Positions 8,970 to 18,899 of a DNA stretch of 64,000 nucleotides are shown piece by piece. The notes under the pieces are model-generated. The model made no database searches, had not been told where the DNA came from, and was given only the letters and a program-made list of their open reading frames with translations. The position numbers were made by a program, and so were the translations under genes. The stretch comes from an uncultured Erysipelotrichaceae bacterium. Its GTDB lineage: Bacteria; Bacillota_I; Bacilli_A; Erysipelotrichales; Coprobacillaceae. Position 1 is the first letter of the stretch. The number at the start of each line of letters is the position of its first letter. The stretch is taken from NCBI GenBank assembly GCA_910588075.1, contig CAJUOS010000002.1, forward strand, positions 1 to 64,000. The letters run 5' to 3'.

Positions 8970-10445
<1,476 letters not shown>

Positions 10446-10532
10446 TTATTTTCTCCTTTTTCTTTCTACCCTTAATTATAATTATTTTAGCATTTTCATG
10501 TTCTTATTTTCAAAAAATGAAATCATTTATAT

Positions 10533-10564
10533 AAAAAAAGATATTATATTTATCATATAATATC
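10533..10564 (-). terminator. Terminator of the ATP-grasp/esterase operon
   Basis: On the minus strand a perfect 10-bp stem (GATATTATAT with ATATAATATC, 5-nt loop) is followed by seven T. It closes the operon about 120 bases after the last ATP-grasp stop and overlaps the end of the possible small reading frame. Confidence 0.8.
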
Positions 10565-10654
10565 GTCTTCACTTTCTTTTAATCTATTTCCATTATTTTT
10601 AATTTCTACACTCATTCCCTTTTTTATCGAAGCAATACAAAAAACAACGAACAT
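10553..10654 (-). CDS. Possible 33-residue peptide after the ATP-grasp gene
   Basis: Between the second ATP-grasp gene and its terminator an open frame of 33 codons starts at ATG 10654 and reads MFVVFCIASIKKGMSVEIKN, then NGNRLKESEDDII. It has a short hydrophobic start and a polar, acid-ended tail, and its stop lies inside the terminator stem. No good ribosome site precedes it. A second frame, ATG 10686 (overlapping the ATP-grasp stop as TAATG) to 10624, gives MKDKEKTLMILCSLFFVLLR. Joined by one base shift they would form a single-span 44-residue protein. It may be a peptide gene, a broken gene or chance. Confidence 0.25.
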   Translation of the reverse strand: MFVVFCIASIKKGMSVEIKNNGNRLKESEDDII

Positions 10655-10685
10655 AAAATCATTAAAGTTTTTTCTTTATCCTTCA

Positions 10686-11894
10686 TTACATCCATTCTTT
10701 TCCATCTTCACGTTTAAGAATATAGCGAATTTGTTCAAATAATTCTTCTTGTGTATGTGCTTTTGTGATAAAAACATGATTTCCCATTGCGGCTGCTAAA
10801 GCTTCAGGTACATCAGTTTCTAATGCGATCATATCTCCATATTTAGCACGAATTTGATCATAATTATGAGCATACCAGATACCATCTCTTCTTCCTGTAT
10901 AAGCTACCCAATATTCACGATGTAAATCATAATAACATTGATCAAATTTAATCATATCTGCCCAAATTGTATAAACATCAACGTCATATGCATAATTTGT
11001 CATATCTGGCATATATGCTCCAGGTGCTCTCATATTAACTTCCAGACCTACAATATCTCCTTTTTTCCCCAATCCTTCTCTATCTTCATCTAATCTAAAA
11101 AATTCAAAGTGGAAAAAACGACTCTTTGCTTGAAAGGCATCAACAGCTTTTTTTCCTATTTCAGCTAAATCTAAACCTTCTACTGGTTGTGAATAGAAAG
11201 CTGTATCACTTGCTTCATTAACATTATCCATAATAGAGTTTAACATGACATGACTTGTTGAAATTAAAATATTTTTCTGGCTATCAGTAACACCATCAAA
11301 TGTTTCCACATGTCCAGGCACCATTTCTTCTATAATAAATTGGATATGTGGATCTTTTGTAGAAAAGAAATAATCTAACTCATCATCATTTTTTAATTTA
11401 TAAGTAGAACTTGCTCCTACTCCATTGTCTGGTTTAACAATAACTGGATAACCAACTTTATTCGCAAAAGCTTTTGTTGCTTGATAATCATCAACCAAAC
11501 GATATCTAGCAGTTGGAATACCTGCTTTTGCATATACATCTTTCATCTTTGATTTATATTTAATTGAAGCCATATCTTGAATCTTTGGACCAGTTGTTAC
11601 ATTAAACTCATTACGTAATGTTGCTTCAAGTTCTAACCAATACTCATTTTGTGATTCAATCCAATCAATATGTCCATAACGCCATGTAAAATAAGCACAT
11701 GCTCGATAAACTTCTTCATAGTTTTCTAAATTATCAACCTTATAGTATTCTGTTAAAGAATCCTTAGTTTCTTGAGAAATACTATCATAAGAAGCATCTC
11801 CAATTCCTAAAACATGAATGCCTCTTGCTTTTAAACGATCACAAAAATTATAAAAATATAATGGAAAATGTGGAGAAATAAAGATAACATTCAT
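10686..11894 (-). CDS. ATP-grasp ligase, second copy of the cassette
   Basis: A 402-residue ATP-grasp enzyme of the biotin-carboxylase/CPSase-like kind. N-terminal pre-ATP-grasp domain (about 1-110), ATP-binding segment GYPVIVKPDNGVGASSTYKL (about 147-166), the E-E-M-V-P-G-H hinge and the Mg2+/ATP motif GLEVNMRAPG (E-x-N-x-R, about 285). Such enzymes join a carboxylate to an amine, thiol or other nucleophile through an acyl phosphate. By eye about half its N-terminal 180 residues match the first ATP-grasp gene of the operon. It starts one base after the esterase stop. Substrates are unknown; PurK- or amino-acid-ligase-like roles are possible. Confidence 0.85.
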   Translation of the reverse strand: MNVIFISPHFPLYFYNFCDRLKARGIHVLGIGDASYDSISQETKDSLTEYYKVDNLENYEEVYRACAYFTWRYGHIDWIESQNEYWLELEATLRNEFNVTTGPKIQDMASIKYKSKMKDVYAKAGIPTARYRLVDDYQATKAFANKVGYPVIVKPDNGVGASSTYKLKNDDELDYFFSTKDPHIQFIIEEMVPGHVETFDGVTDSQKNILISTSHVMLNSIMDNVNEASDTAFYSQPVEGLDLAEIGKKAVDAFQAKSRFFHFEFFRLDEDREGLGKKGDIVGLEVNMRAPGAYMPDMTNYAYDVDVYTIWADMIKFDQCYYDLHREYWVAYTGRRDGIWYAHNYDQIRAKYGDMIALETDVPEALAAAMGNHVFITKAHTQEELFEQIRYILKREDGKEWM

Positions 11895-11895
11895 A

Positions 11896-12651
11896 TTATA
11901 TCACCCTTTCTACAAAATATGGAAATTGAACTCTCCACCATGGCCAATCATGATTAACATCATAACCCCAAAAATCTATCCATGCAGGAACATCTTTATA
12001 ATCTAACAACTCTTTCATTCGAGAAGTACTCACAATCATATCATCTTCCCATGCTCCTTGTCCTGTACATAACACAATTTTACATTGTCTATATAAATCA
12101 ACATATGGATGATCATAACTCATACCATTAATATATTGAATTGGTGAATTGCGATATAAAATATCATCATGATAATCACTAAAGAATAAATCACTATCAT
12201 AATAACCACTTAATGCAATACATCCTTTAAAAATATCTGGTCTTCTAAACATAAAATTAGCTGCATGAGTTGCTCCCATTGAACATCCAGTTGTAAAAAT
12301 TCCACTAGCATAACTTCCATTATTACCCAAAGAATTAATCTCAAAAATTCTTGGAACTAATTCATTCACAATATAATAGTACCATTGTTCCATCATATAA
12401 GTTCTATGAGAGTTATCTCCTCCCTCATCAGACCATGATTCTTGATCTATACTATCACAACAAAATAATTGAACTTTACCATCATCAATAAGATGTTCAA
12501 TAGTTGCTACCATACCATTATTTGCAAAATCAAAATAACGACCATTTTGAGATGGAAAAACAAGAATTGGTTCTCCAGCATGACCATAAACATTAAATTC
12601 CATATCCCTATTTAAACACTGACTATATTCCTTAAACCATTCTACTTTCAT
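11896..12651 (-). CDS. Esterase-D/PHA-type alpha/beta hydrolase
   Basis: A 251-residue serine hydrolase of the putative-esterase family (PF00756 type). The nucleophile elbow G-C-S-M-G is at about 118-122, and the C-terminal VNHDWPWW carries the likely catalytic His; an Asp in WEDD (about 206) is a candidate third member. No signal peptide, so it acts in the cytoplasm. It lies between the two ATP-grasp genes, 10 bases after the first and one base before the second, so all three should be made together. It could release, proof-read or transfer an acyl product of the ligases. Confidence 0.85.
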   Translation of the reverse strand: MKVEWFKEYSQCLNRDMEFNVYGHAGEPILVFPSQNGRYFDFANNGMVATIEHLIDDGKVQLFCCDSIDQESWSDEGGDNSHRTYMMEQWYYYIVNELVPRIFEINSLGNNGSYASGIFTTGCSMGATHAANFMFRRPDIFKGCIALSGYYDSDLFFSDYHDDILYRNSPIQYINGMSYDHPYVDLYRQCKIVLCTGQGAWEDDMIVSTSRMKELLDYKDVPAWIDFWGYDVNHDWPWWRVQFPYFVERVI

Positions 12652-12661
12652 AAAATCTCTC

Positions 12662-13843
12662 CTATCCTAACGTATATTCAACAAAAGCTTCAACTTCTTC
12701 CATTGTTTCAAATCTAGCAGTATATGTAAAATTACCCATTGCTCCTGATAAAATATCTGGCATTCTCTCACACATCACTAAATCAAATTGATATTTACGA
12801 ACCACTTCATCATGACTATATGTATAACTTAACCCATCACGTCTACCACAATATACACAATGATAAGGTCTTTCATGATTGTAATGACTATACCCATCAA
12901 CAACCATATCAGCATAAATTTGATATATATCAATATTATTAGCAAAATTCATCATATCAGGTGTATATCCTCCTGGAGTTCTATGATTGACTTCTAATCC
13001 AATAATATCTCCCTTTTTCCCTAATCCTTTTTTATCCTCTAACAATCTAAAAAATTCCATATGGAAACATCTTCCTGCTGTATAAAAAGCTTTTACACAA
13101 GCTTGTCCTGCTTGTTTTAAATCATAAGGAATTTCTTTTAATGAATAATAATACATACTACTTGCATCATTAACCACATCCATAATAGGATTTGGAAAAA
13201 CATGTGATGTTTCAAATAGAACTTCCTTATTTAAGTTTGCTATACCATCATATGAAATAATTAATCCATTAACAAACTCTTCCATGATATATTGTGTTGG
13301 ATGATCTTGATTATAAAAATCTCTTAATTCCTTTTCATTAGATACTTTATATGTAGCAGCTGCCCCTACTCCATTGTCTGGTTTTACAACAACAGGATAA
13401 CCTACTTCTTGAATAAACTTTAAACCTTCTTCTAATGTTGTTGTTAAATGATATCTTGCTGTTTTTACACTTGCTTCTTTATAAAACTTCTTCATTTGAG
13501 ATTTACATTTAATATCCTCAATATGATTTGTATGAATACCTGTTGTAATATTAAAATCTGTTCTTAATCTTGCATCTTGTTCTAACCAATATTCATTATT
13601 AGATTCCAACCAATCAATATGCCCATAATGAAAAATAAAATATCCCATTGCTTTTACCATTTCATTATAGTCTTCCATTGAATAAACTTGATAGTAATCA
13701 TCAACAGCATTTCTTAATTCATCTGTTAATTGTTCATAAGGTGTATCCCCAATAGCTAGTACAGTAACTCCTTTATTTTTCAACCTATCACAAAAATTAT
13801 AAAAATTCTTTGGAAATGTTGGTGATATATACACAAAATTCAT
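12662..13843 (-). CDS. ATP-grasp ligase, first gene of the cassette
   Basis: A 393-residue ATP-grasp protein with the same plan as its paralogue: N-terminal YISPTFPKNFYNFCDRLK, ATP-binding GYPVVVKPDNGVGAAATYKV (about 147-166), and GLEVNHRTPGG (about 285), the E-x-N-x-R metal/ATP motif. Both paralogues keep all the ATP-binding residues I can check, so both look active; their variable parts are in the pre-ATP-grasp and C-terminal segments, which would choose substrates. Upstream lie a strong ribosome site (AAGGGGGA) and an extended -10 promoter. I do not recognise a named product or pathway. Confidence 0.85.
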   Translation of the reverse strand: MNFVYISPTFPKNFYNFCDRLKNKGVTVLAIGDTPYEQLTDELRNAVDDYYQVYSMEDYNEMVKAMGYFIFHYGHIDWLESNNEYWLEQDARLRTDFNITTGIHTNHIEDIKCKSQMKKFYKEASVKTARYHLTTTLEEGLKFIQEVGYPVVVKPDNGVGAAATYKVSNEKELRDFYNQDHPTQYIMEEFVNGLIISYDGIANLNKEVLFETSHVFPNPIMDVVNDASSMYYYSLKEIPYDLKQAGQACVKAFYTAGRCFHMEFFRLLEDKKGLGKKGDIIGLEVNHRTPGGYTPDMMNFANNIDIYQIYADMVVDGYSHYNHERPYHCVYCGRRDGLSYTYSHDEVVRKYQFDLVMCERMPDILSGAMGNFTYTARFETMEEVEAFVEYTLG

Positions 13844-13868
13844 TTTTAATTCCCCCTTACTTAAAAAT

Positions 13869-13877
13869 ATTATAGCA
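13869..13877 (-). promoter_or_regulatory. Extended -10 promoter of the ATP-grasp operon
   Basis: TGCTATAAT on the minus strand lies about 26 bases before the start codon of the first ATP-grasp gene. No good -35 box is at the usual distance, which suits an extended -10 promoter. Confidence 0.5.
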
Positions 13878-13951
13878 TATATCAGAGTATTATTATTTAT
13901 TTTTTATGAGAATTTTTTATTTTTATGAAATTTTTTATTATCAAAAAAGAC

Positions 13952-14668
13952 TTATTCTTCTTGAATAAATCTTTTTAACAAACTCTCAACAAATAAAATA
14001 ATAATAATTAGCCAAATTGTCCAAGCAAATACTCCTATCATATCAAACTGTATACGACAAAAGTGAATAGCTCTTCCTACTCCATAAGGTAGTTGTGCTA
14101 ATATTTCTGCCATAACAGTTACTTTGACACCTAAACTCAATGAACTTTTCACACCTGATATAAAGCTTGGTTTAATTAATGGAAAATAAATTTTTGAAAA
14201 CTTATATCTTAATGGTGGATGATATAAAGTAATGACATCTTCTAAATCTTGATCAATACTTTTAAATCCTTGAATAAAGTTATGATAAAGTAAGGGAAAA
14301 ACAACCAAAAACAAAACAATATAAACTGTTTGTAATGATTCTGTCCATACAAGTACCAAAATAATAAATGAAATATTGGGAATTGCCTGAATAATTGAAA
14401 GTAATGGTGAAACATATTCATCAATCACTGGTCTTTGATATCCTATATATGACAAGAAAAATGCTAAAACAATACTTATTCCTACAACAATACAAATATG
14501 TGATAATGTTATCAAAATAGTCTGATAAAAATATGAATCTTTCAACATTTCTATCATTCTTAAAAAAACATCTAAAGGAAATGGAATGATAACATCTTTA
14601 TTGACTCCAATAGCAATAAGTTGCCATATAAGTAAAAGATATATAGCCAAATTTATTTTATGTTTCAT
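13952..14668 (-). CDS. ABC importer permease (NitT/TauT family)
   Basis: A 238-residue inner-membrane permease with about six segments and a BPD_transp_1 core of the SsuC/TauC/ThiX type. The coupling-loop region is GVKSSLSLGVKVTVMAEILA (about 171-190), close to the EAA motif. It overlaps the substrate-binding gene by one base, so both form one importer. No ATPase gene follows: the next gene on the strand is the ATP-grasp operon after about 110 bases. The importer must borrow an ATPase encoded elsewhere, or the gene has been lost. Confidence 0.85.
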   Translation of the reverse strand: MKHKINLAIYLLLIWQLIAIGVNKDVIIPFPLDVFLRMIEMLKDSYFYQTILITLSHICIVVGISIVLAFFLSYIGYQRPVIDEYVSPLLSIIQAIPNISFIILVLVWTESLQTVYIVLFLVVFPLLYHNFIQGFKSIDQDLEDVITLYHPPLRYKFSKIYFPLIKPSFISGVKSSLSLGVKVTVMAEILAQLPYGVGRAIHFCRIQFDMIGVFAWTIWLIIIILFVESLLKRFIQEE

Positions 14669-15579
14669 TATGATGCTAACATATCATCACTTAATGTTAT
14701 TCCAAATTGTTTAAGTAATGATTGAATATCCTCTTTAACATCTATTGCATCTTTATAGTGAATATTTTGTTTCTCCCATGTTTTTAAAGCAATTTCAGCA
14801 TTAGGAACTCCAAATGTTTGAACACCTATTTCATTCACCATAGTTACAATTTGATTATTATCTTGAAGTGCTTCCTGATTAGTAAAAGTATCTACTTGAG
14901 ATAATATATTCTGCACTTTCTTTTTATCCTTAACAAATATAGCTGCTTGTGGATAACCTTGTACTTTTGTTTTCTCTTGTTTTTGATAAATATCTTGTAG
15001 GTCTGCAACAATTTTTAAATTTACATTATTTTGTTTAGCCTTTGCTATAGTTACTGTTGCAGCAGGTTCTGCCATTAAAGCATAACGAACATTCCCATTG
15101 ATAATTTGTGGTTGAACATCACTAACAGCATTATAAAATTGAACATCTTTATCTTTTATAAAATCTATTGACTTTTTAGTCAGATTTAACATTTTCCCAG
15201 GAACTGCTTGTTCTCCAAATGCCACAACTTTATCTGTTTTAGCAGATGGATTTTCAACCAGATAAAGATTTCCCCATGTAATAACACCTGCCAATTTATA
15301 ATCAGTTTTTCCTTTATTTAATAATTGACACCCTAAATTAATTGGAGCAATAATAATATCATATGAACTTTCCTTTTTAACAAGCTCACTACTAATTAAA
15401 TCACTACCCTCAACAATTTTTATTTCACCTTTTTCGTTGACATCTTTATAGACACTTAATAGCGATAATGCTGGAGCACCATTTGGTGTTAAAACTTTTA
15501 TTTCTTCTTTTTGAGATGATGTACTACATCCTGTTAATAACAATGCAAACATCATCAACATTATTCTTATCTTTTTCAT
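14668..15579 (-). CDS. ABC substrate-binding lipoprotein (NitT/TauT/thiamine-precursor type)
   Basis: A 303-residue lipoprotein with a signal peptide and lipobox LLTGC (Cys18), placing it on the outer face of the membrane. The fold resembles NMT1/SsuA-type binding proteins: VLTPNGAPALSLLSVYKD at the start and PINLGCQLLNKG in the middle. This family feeds nitrate, sulfonates, taurine or thiamine precursors to TauC-like permeases. No thiamine riboswitch is visible in the 230-base leader. Ligand unassigned. Confidence 0.83.
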   Translation of the reverse strand: MKKIRIMLMMFALLLTGCSTSSQKEEIKVLTPNGAPALSLLSVYKDVNEKGEIKIVEGSDLISSELVKKESSYDIIIAPINLGCQLLNKGKTDYKLAGVITWGNLYLVENPSAKTDKVVAFGEQAVPGKMLNLTKKSIDFIKDKDVQFYNAVSDVQPQIINGNVRYALMAEPAATVTIAKAKQNNVNLKIVADLQDIYQKQEKTKVQGYPQAAIFVKDKKKVQNILSQVDTFTNQEALQDNNQIVTMVNEIGVQTFGVPNAEIALKTWEKQNIHYKDAIDVKEDIQSLLKQFGITLSDDMLAS

Positions 15580-15756
15580 TATATTTTTCCTCCTATGTTT
15601 ATCATTATAATATCTTTTTTATTCTATGACTACTTAAATACTTATTTATAATGAAAAGATAGCTTATGAAAATAATATCATAGGCTTTTCAAGTCAAGAA
15701 ACATCAATTAAATAAACCACTACTAGTATCTTCTCCTAGTGGAATTGTTGTCTAGC

Positions 15757-15792
15757 AAAAAAACATCCCTTATACTCTAGAGTATAAGGGAT
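15757..15792 (-). terminator. Terminator with a 28-bp perfect palindrome
   Basis: Bases 15765-15792 read the same on both strands (ATCCCTTATACTCT and its complement, no loop bases). On the minus strand it is followed by G and seven T. It closes the FAD/Rieske gene. In RNA the centre must open to a small loop, leaving a stem of about 12 bp, longer than other terminators here. Confidence 0.8.
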
Positions 15793-15811
15793 TCATTTCT
15801 AAAAAGAAAAA

Positions 15812-17176
15812 TCACTTTTGACGTTCATTAAGCGAGAATAAGCTTGGTCCTTCCATAAGTTGACCATAAGCATCATAAATAGATTGATGACATGGACAAT
15901 CCCAAGTTTGACTCTTTTTATTAAAATGAACTAAACATTTTAAATGTGGACAATATGGTGAAAAGTAATGAAGTTTTTCTTGGCTATCTTTATAGACTGC
16001 CATTAAATGTCCATCAATTTTAACAATAGCTCCTTCTTTAACATCTAAACTTTGAATACTTTTGGTTTGAAATCTTTGACTCCAATATCCTTTAGTAATA
16101 TTTTTCATTATTCTTTGTGTATATTGTTTTGCTGAAGAAATAGAGAAATAATGGCATGAGTATAAGCTTTCATAAGGATTATCTCTTTCTAAAATCAAAT
16201 CAGAAATAAGCCTTGCAGCAACTTGTGATAATGTCATTCCCCACTTTTGAAATCCGTATATAATAAATTCTTGATGATACTGGTTAAGTCTTCCTATATA
16301 TGGAATACCTCTTAATGGTATACTATCTTGAGCATGCCAATCTTTTGCATCTCTATGTATTGTTAATGAATCTTGATGAATGAGAGGTCGATAACTATTA
16401 GTTTGATCAACACATAAATAACTATCTTTTCCTTCTTGTGTTTCTTTATAATCAACATATTCTCTTTGTTGGAATAATTTCATAAAATAGATGCCTTTTC
16501 TAATAAATGGATATCTTGTTGCATGAATAAGATATTGACATGTTACTGTATGATTATTGACTTTGAGAGTAAATGATTTATTTTTTCTTTCTATATGAAC
16601 AACTTGACTATGTTCATAAAATTGAACTCCACTTTTTTGACATTTTTGAATTAATGCAAATAGATATTTTAAAGGATGGAAAACAGCTTGATGTTTTAAA
16701 CCTATGGATGCAAGATGTTGATTATCTTCTACCATGTCTATTCGTAATGATTCTAATATCTTTTTTTGTTCTTGTATATCTTTTGCATATTGAGGATCAT
16801 CAGTATAAATATAAGAGGTATTTTCTTGATAATCACAAGATATATTTTCTTTTTTTATAATGCTTTGTATTTCTTTTAATGCTTTTTCATTAGAACGATA
16901 GTATAAATAAGCTTGATGAATATCATAATGTTTAGTTATTTTTTGATATAAAAGACCATGTAATACTGTTAATTTTGCAGTTGTATGACCACTTGTATGA
17001 CTTCCCATTGTATCTTTTTCTAATACAACAATACGATAAGGACTATCTTTTAATTGATAAGCTAATGATACTCCTGCTAATCCTCCTCCAATAATAACAA
17101 TATCTGTTGTTATATTTTCATTTAATACTTTTTCTGTTTTTTTTCTTGTTGTTTTTTGCCAATATGACTGATTCAT
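15812..17176 (-). CDS. FAD oxidoreductase with C-terminal Rieske domain (YhfW-like)
   Basis: A 454-residue fusion. Residues about 25-350 form a glycine/D-amino-acid-oxidase type flavoprotein (VIIGGGLAGVSLAYQL near 28-43). The last 75 residues are a Rieske domain with CPHLKC and CPCHQSIYD, giving the Cys-x-His and Cys-x-x-His ligands of a [2Fe-2S] cluster. B. subtilis YhfW has the same architecture; its reaction is unknown. The open frame extends 25 codons further upstream, but GGGTGAT just before ATG 17176 sets the start, 37 bases after the histidine kinase stop, so it may belong to that operon. Confidence 0.88.
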   Translation of the reverse strand: MNQSYWQKTTRKKTEKVLNENITTDIVIIGGGLAGVSLAYQLKDSPYRIVVLEKDTMGSHTSGHTTAKLTVLHGLLYQKITKHYDIHQAYLYYRSNEKALKEIQSIIKKENISCDYQENTSYIYTDDPQYAKDIQEQKKILESLRIDMVEDNQHLASIGLKHQAVFHPLKYLFALIQKCQKSGVQFYEHSQVVHIERKNKSFTLKVNNHTVTCQYLIHATRYPFIRKGIYFMKLFQQREYVDYKETQEGKDSYLCVDQTNSYRPLIHQDSLTIHRDAKDWHAQDSIPLRGIPYIGRLNQYHQEFIIYGFQKWGMTLSQVAARLISDLILERDNPYESLYSCHYFSISSAKQYTQRIMKNITKGYWSQRFQTKSIQSLDVKEGAIVKIDGHLMAVYKDSQEKLHYFSPYCPHLKCLVHFNKKSQTWDCPCHQSIYDAYGQLMEGPSLFSLNERQK

Positions 17177-17213
17177 TTTATCACCCATTGTATTATAGAC
17201 AAAAAAGGAAGTT

Positions 17214-18899
17214 TTAAACTTCCAATAATATTTGTGGTAAAACAATATCAATAGTTGTTCCTTTGTCTAATTCACTTTCTAAATGAATTGTTCCTCTATA
17301 ATAAGAAACAATATGTTTAACAATAGACAAACCTAAACCTGTTCCTCCTCTTTGACGACTTCGTCCTTTATCTACTCTATAAAAACGTTCAAATACCCGT
17401 GATTGATCTGCTAAAGGAATTCCAATTCCAGTATCTCTAACTGTTATTTTAATAGCATTTTCAACTTCATTAACTTCAATATATACATCACCTTGTTCTT
17501 TATTATATTTAATAGCATTTCCAATTAAATTATTAAAAAGAGTATAAATTTGTTGATAATCTCCTCTATATATAATATTTTGAGAATGATAATGTATATG
17601 AATATCATGTTGTTTCATTTCTATTGCATAACTTTCTAATACATCATTAACTATATCATTTGTATTTAATGAAATTATTTCTGGTTTTCTTTCCATATTT
17701 TCTATTCTTGATAACATTAAAATATCATTAATTAAAGTTGAAATATTATTAACTTCATCTTGTATCTTTTTTAACATTTGTTGTTTCTGCTTCTCATCTT
17801 GAATATAATTTTGAGCTAACAAATCACTATATCCTTTAATAGATGTTAAGGGTGTTTTCAATTCATGTGAAGCATAAGAAAAGAATTCATTTCTCATTTT
17901 TTCAAATTTTTTACTTGCTGTTATATCTACAAATAATAATGTTGTTCCTAAGTCAATCTTTGATATATAACAAGCATATATACTATCATCTATCTTTATC
18001 TCTAACATTTGTTTGTAAACATTACTTTTTAAAGCATCTATGATATGGGGATACTGTGAACAATTTAAAAAAGAATCGTATATTTCTAAATGTCCTAATA
18101 ATCTTATAGCTTGTGCATTTATACTTAATATTTTATAATTCTCATCTAATAAAACAAAACCTTCATTCATTTGTTTAAGTATTTCATCTATTTTTAATCT
18201 TTCTAATTGCACTTCTCTCATTAATTTTCTTAAACGATGAGATAAGTTATGAATAGTTTCAACAATAACATTAAATTCTTGATAATCATAGGTCTTTAAA
18301 TCAAAACGAAAATCTTCAGTCATACAATCTAAACTTTTCCCAATTTCTAAAATAGGTCTAGAAATACGATATGCTAGCCTTCTTGATAATAAAAGAGCGA
18401 TAACAAATGAAACGATAGCACTTATAGATAATGCTGGTATAAGAGAAGGTATATAATCAATAATCCCATTATATGGTATAGATAATCTGATAATGTAATC
18501 TTGATGATAATAGGCTGCATATAATGTATTCTTTCCTGTTGTTTCTGATTTTCTTTGTGCATAACCTATGCGATATTTTAAAGCCTCTTGAATCTCTTGA
18601 CGATCTAAATGGTTTTTTGAAACATCTTGAGAATCTGTATCAGCAATAACATTTCCTTTTTTATCTATAATACTCATTCTTGTATCTTCACTATAAGTTA
18701 AAGGATTTAATTGTTTAATTTGATCTGAGAATGGTTTATGAAAATCAATAGCATAATCTATTAATGTGAGAGAATACAACATATTCTGTTTTGTTGATGT
18801 TAATAAATGATTAGAAATAAGTGTTGCTGATAATAAACTTGTACTTAAAAGTGTAATAATTAATACAACAACAAAATAACGAAGAATAGATTTAGTCAT
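17214..18899 (-). CDS. PhoR-like membrane sensor histidine kinase
   Basis: A 561-residue kinase: membrane segments at about 7-30 and 150-172 flank a 120-residue outside sensor region, then HAMP (about 173-225), PAS (about 235-330), HisKA with His345 in SHELKTP and a HATPase_c domain with NLIGNAIKYN, RDTGIGIP and GGTGLGLSIV. The PAS plus periplasmic layout is that of PhoR/ResE/WalK. It overlaps its response regulator by 8 bases. The oxidoreductase gene follows closely and may be part of the unit; the signal is not evident. Confidence 0.93.
   Translation of the reverse strand: MTKSILRYFVVVLIITLLSTSLLSATLISNHLLTSTKQNMLYSLTLIDYAIDFHKPFSDQIKQLNPLTYSEDTRMSIIDKKGNVIADTDSQDVSKNHLDRQEIQEALKYRIGYAQRKSETTGKNTLYAAYYHQDYIIRLSIPYNGIIDYIPSLIPALSISAIVSFVIALLLSRRLAYRISRPILEIGKSLDCMTEDFRFDLKTYDYQEFNVIVETIHNLSHRLRKLMREVQLERLKIDEILKQMNEGFVLLDENYKILSINAQAIRLLGHLEIYDSFLNCSQYPHIIDALKSNVYKQMLEIKIDDSIYACYISKIDLGTTLLFVDITASKKFEKMRNEFFSYASHELKTPLTSIKGYSDLLAQNYIQDEKQKQQMLKKIQDEVNNISTLINDILMLSRIENMERKPEIISLNTNDIVNDVLESYAIEMKQHDIHIHYHSQNIIYRGDYQQIYTLFNNLIGNAIKYNKEQGDVYIEVNEVENAIKITVRDTGIGIPLADQSRVFERFYRVDKGRSRQRGGTGLGLSIVKHIVSYYRGTIHLESELDKGTTIDIVLPQILLEV

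Noticed and set aside
10553-13843. Graspetide (omega-ester peptide) biosynthesis cluster
   Set aside because: The ATP-grasp proteins are about 400 residues and of the carboxylase/CPSase-like kind, not the shorter RimK/MvdD type, and no clear repeated Thr/Glu core peptide is present.
15580-15760. TPP riboswitch before the ABC lipoprotein
   Set aside because: No CUGAGA-type thi-box core is seen; only short hairpins of uncertain meaning.
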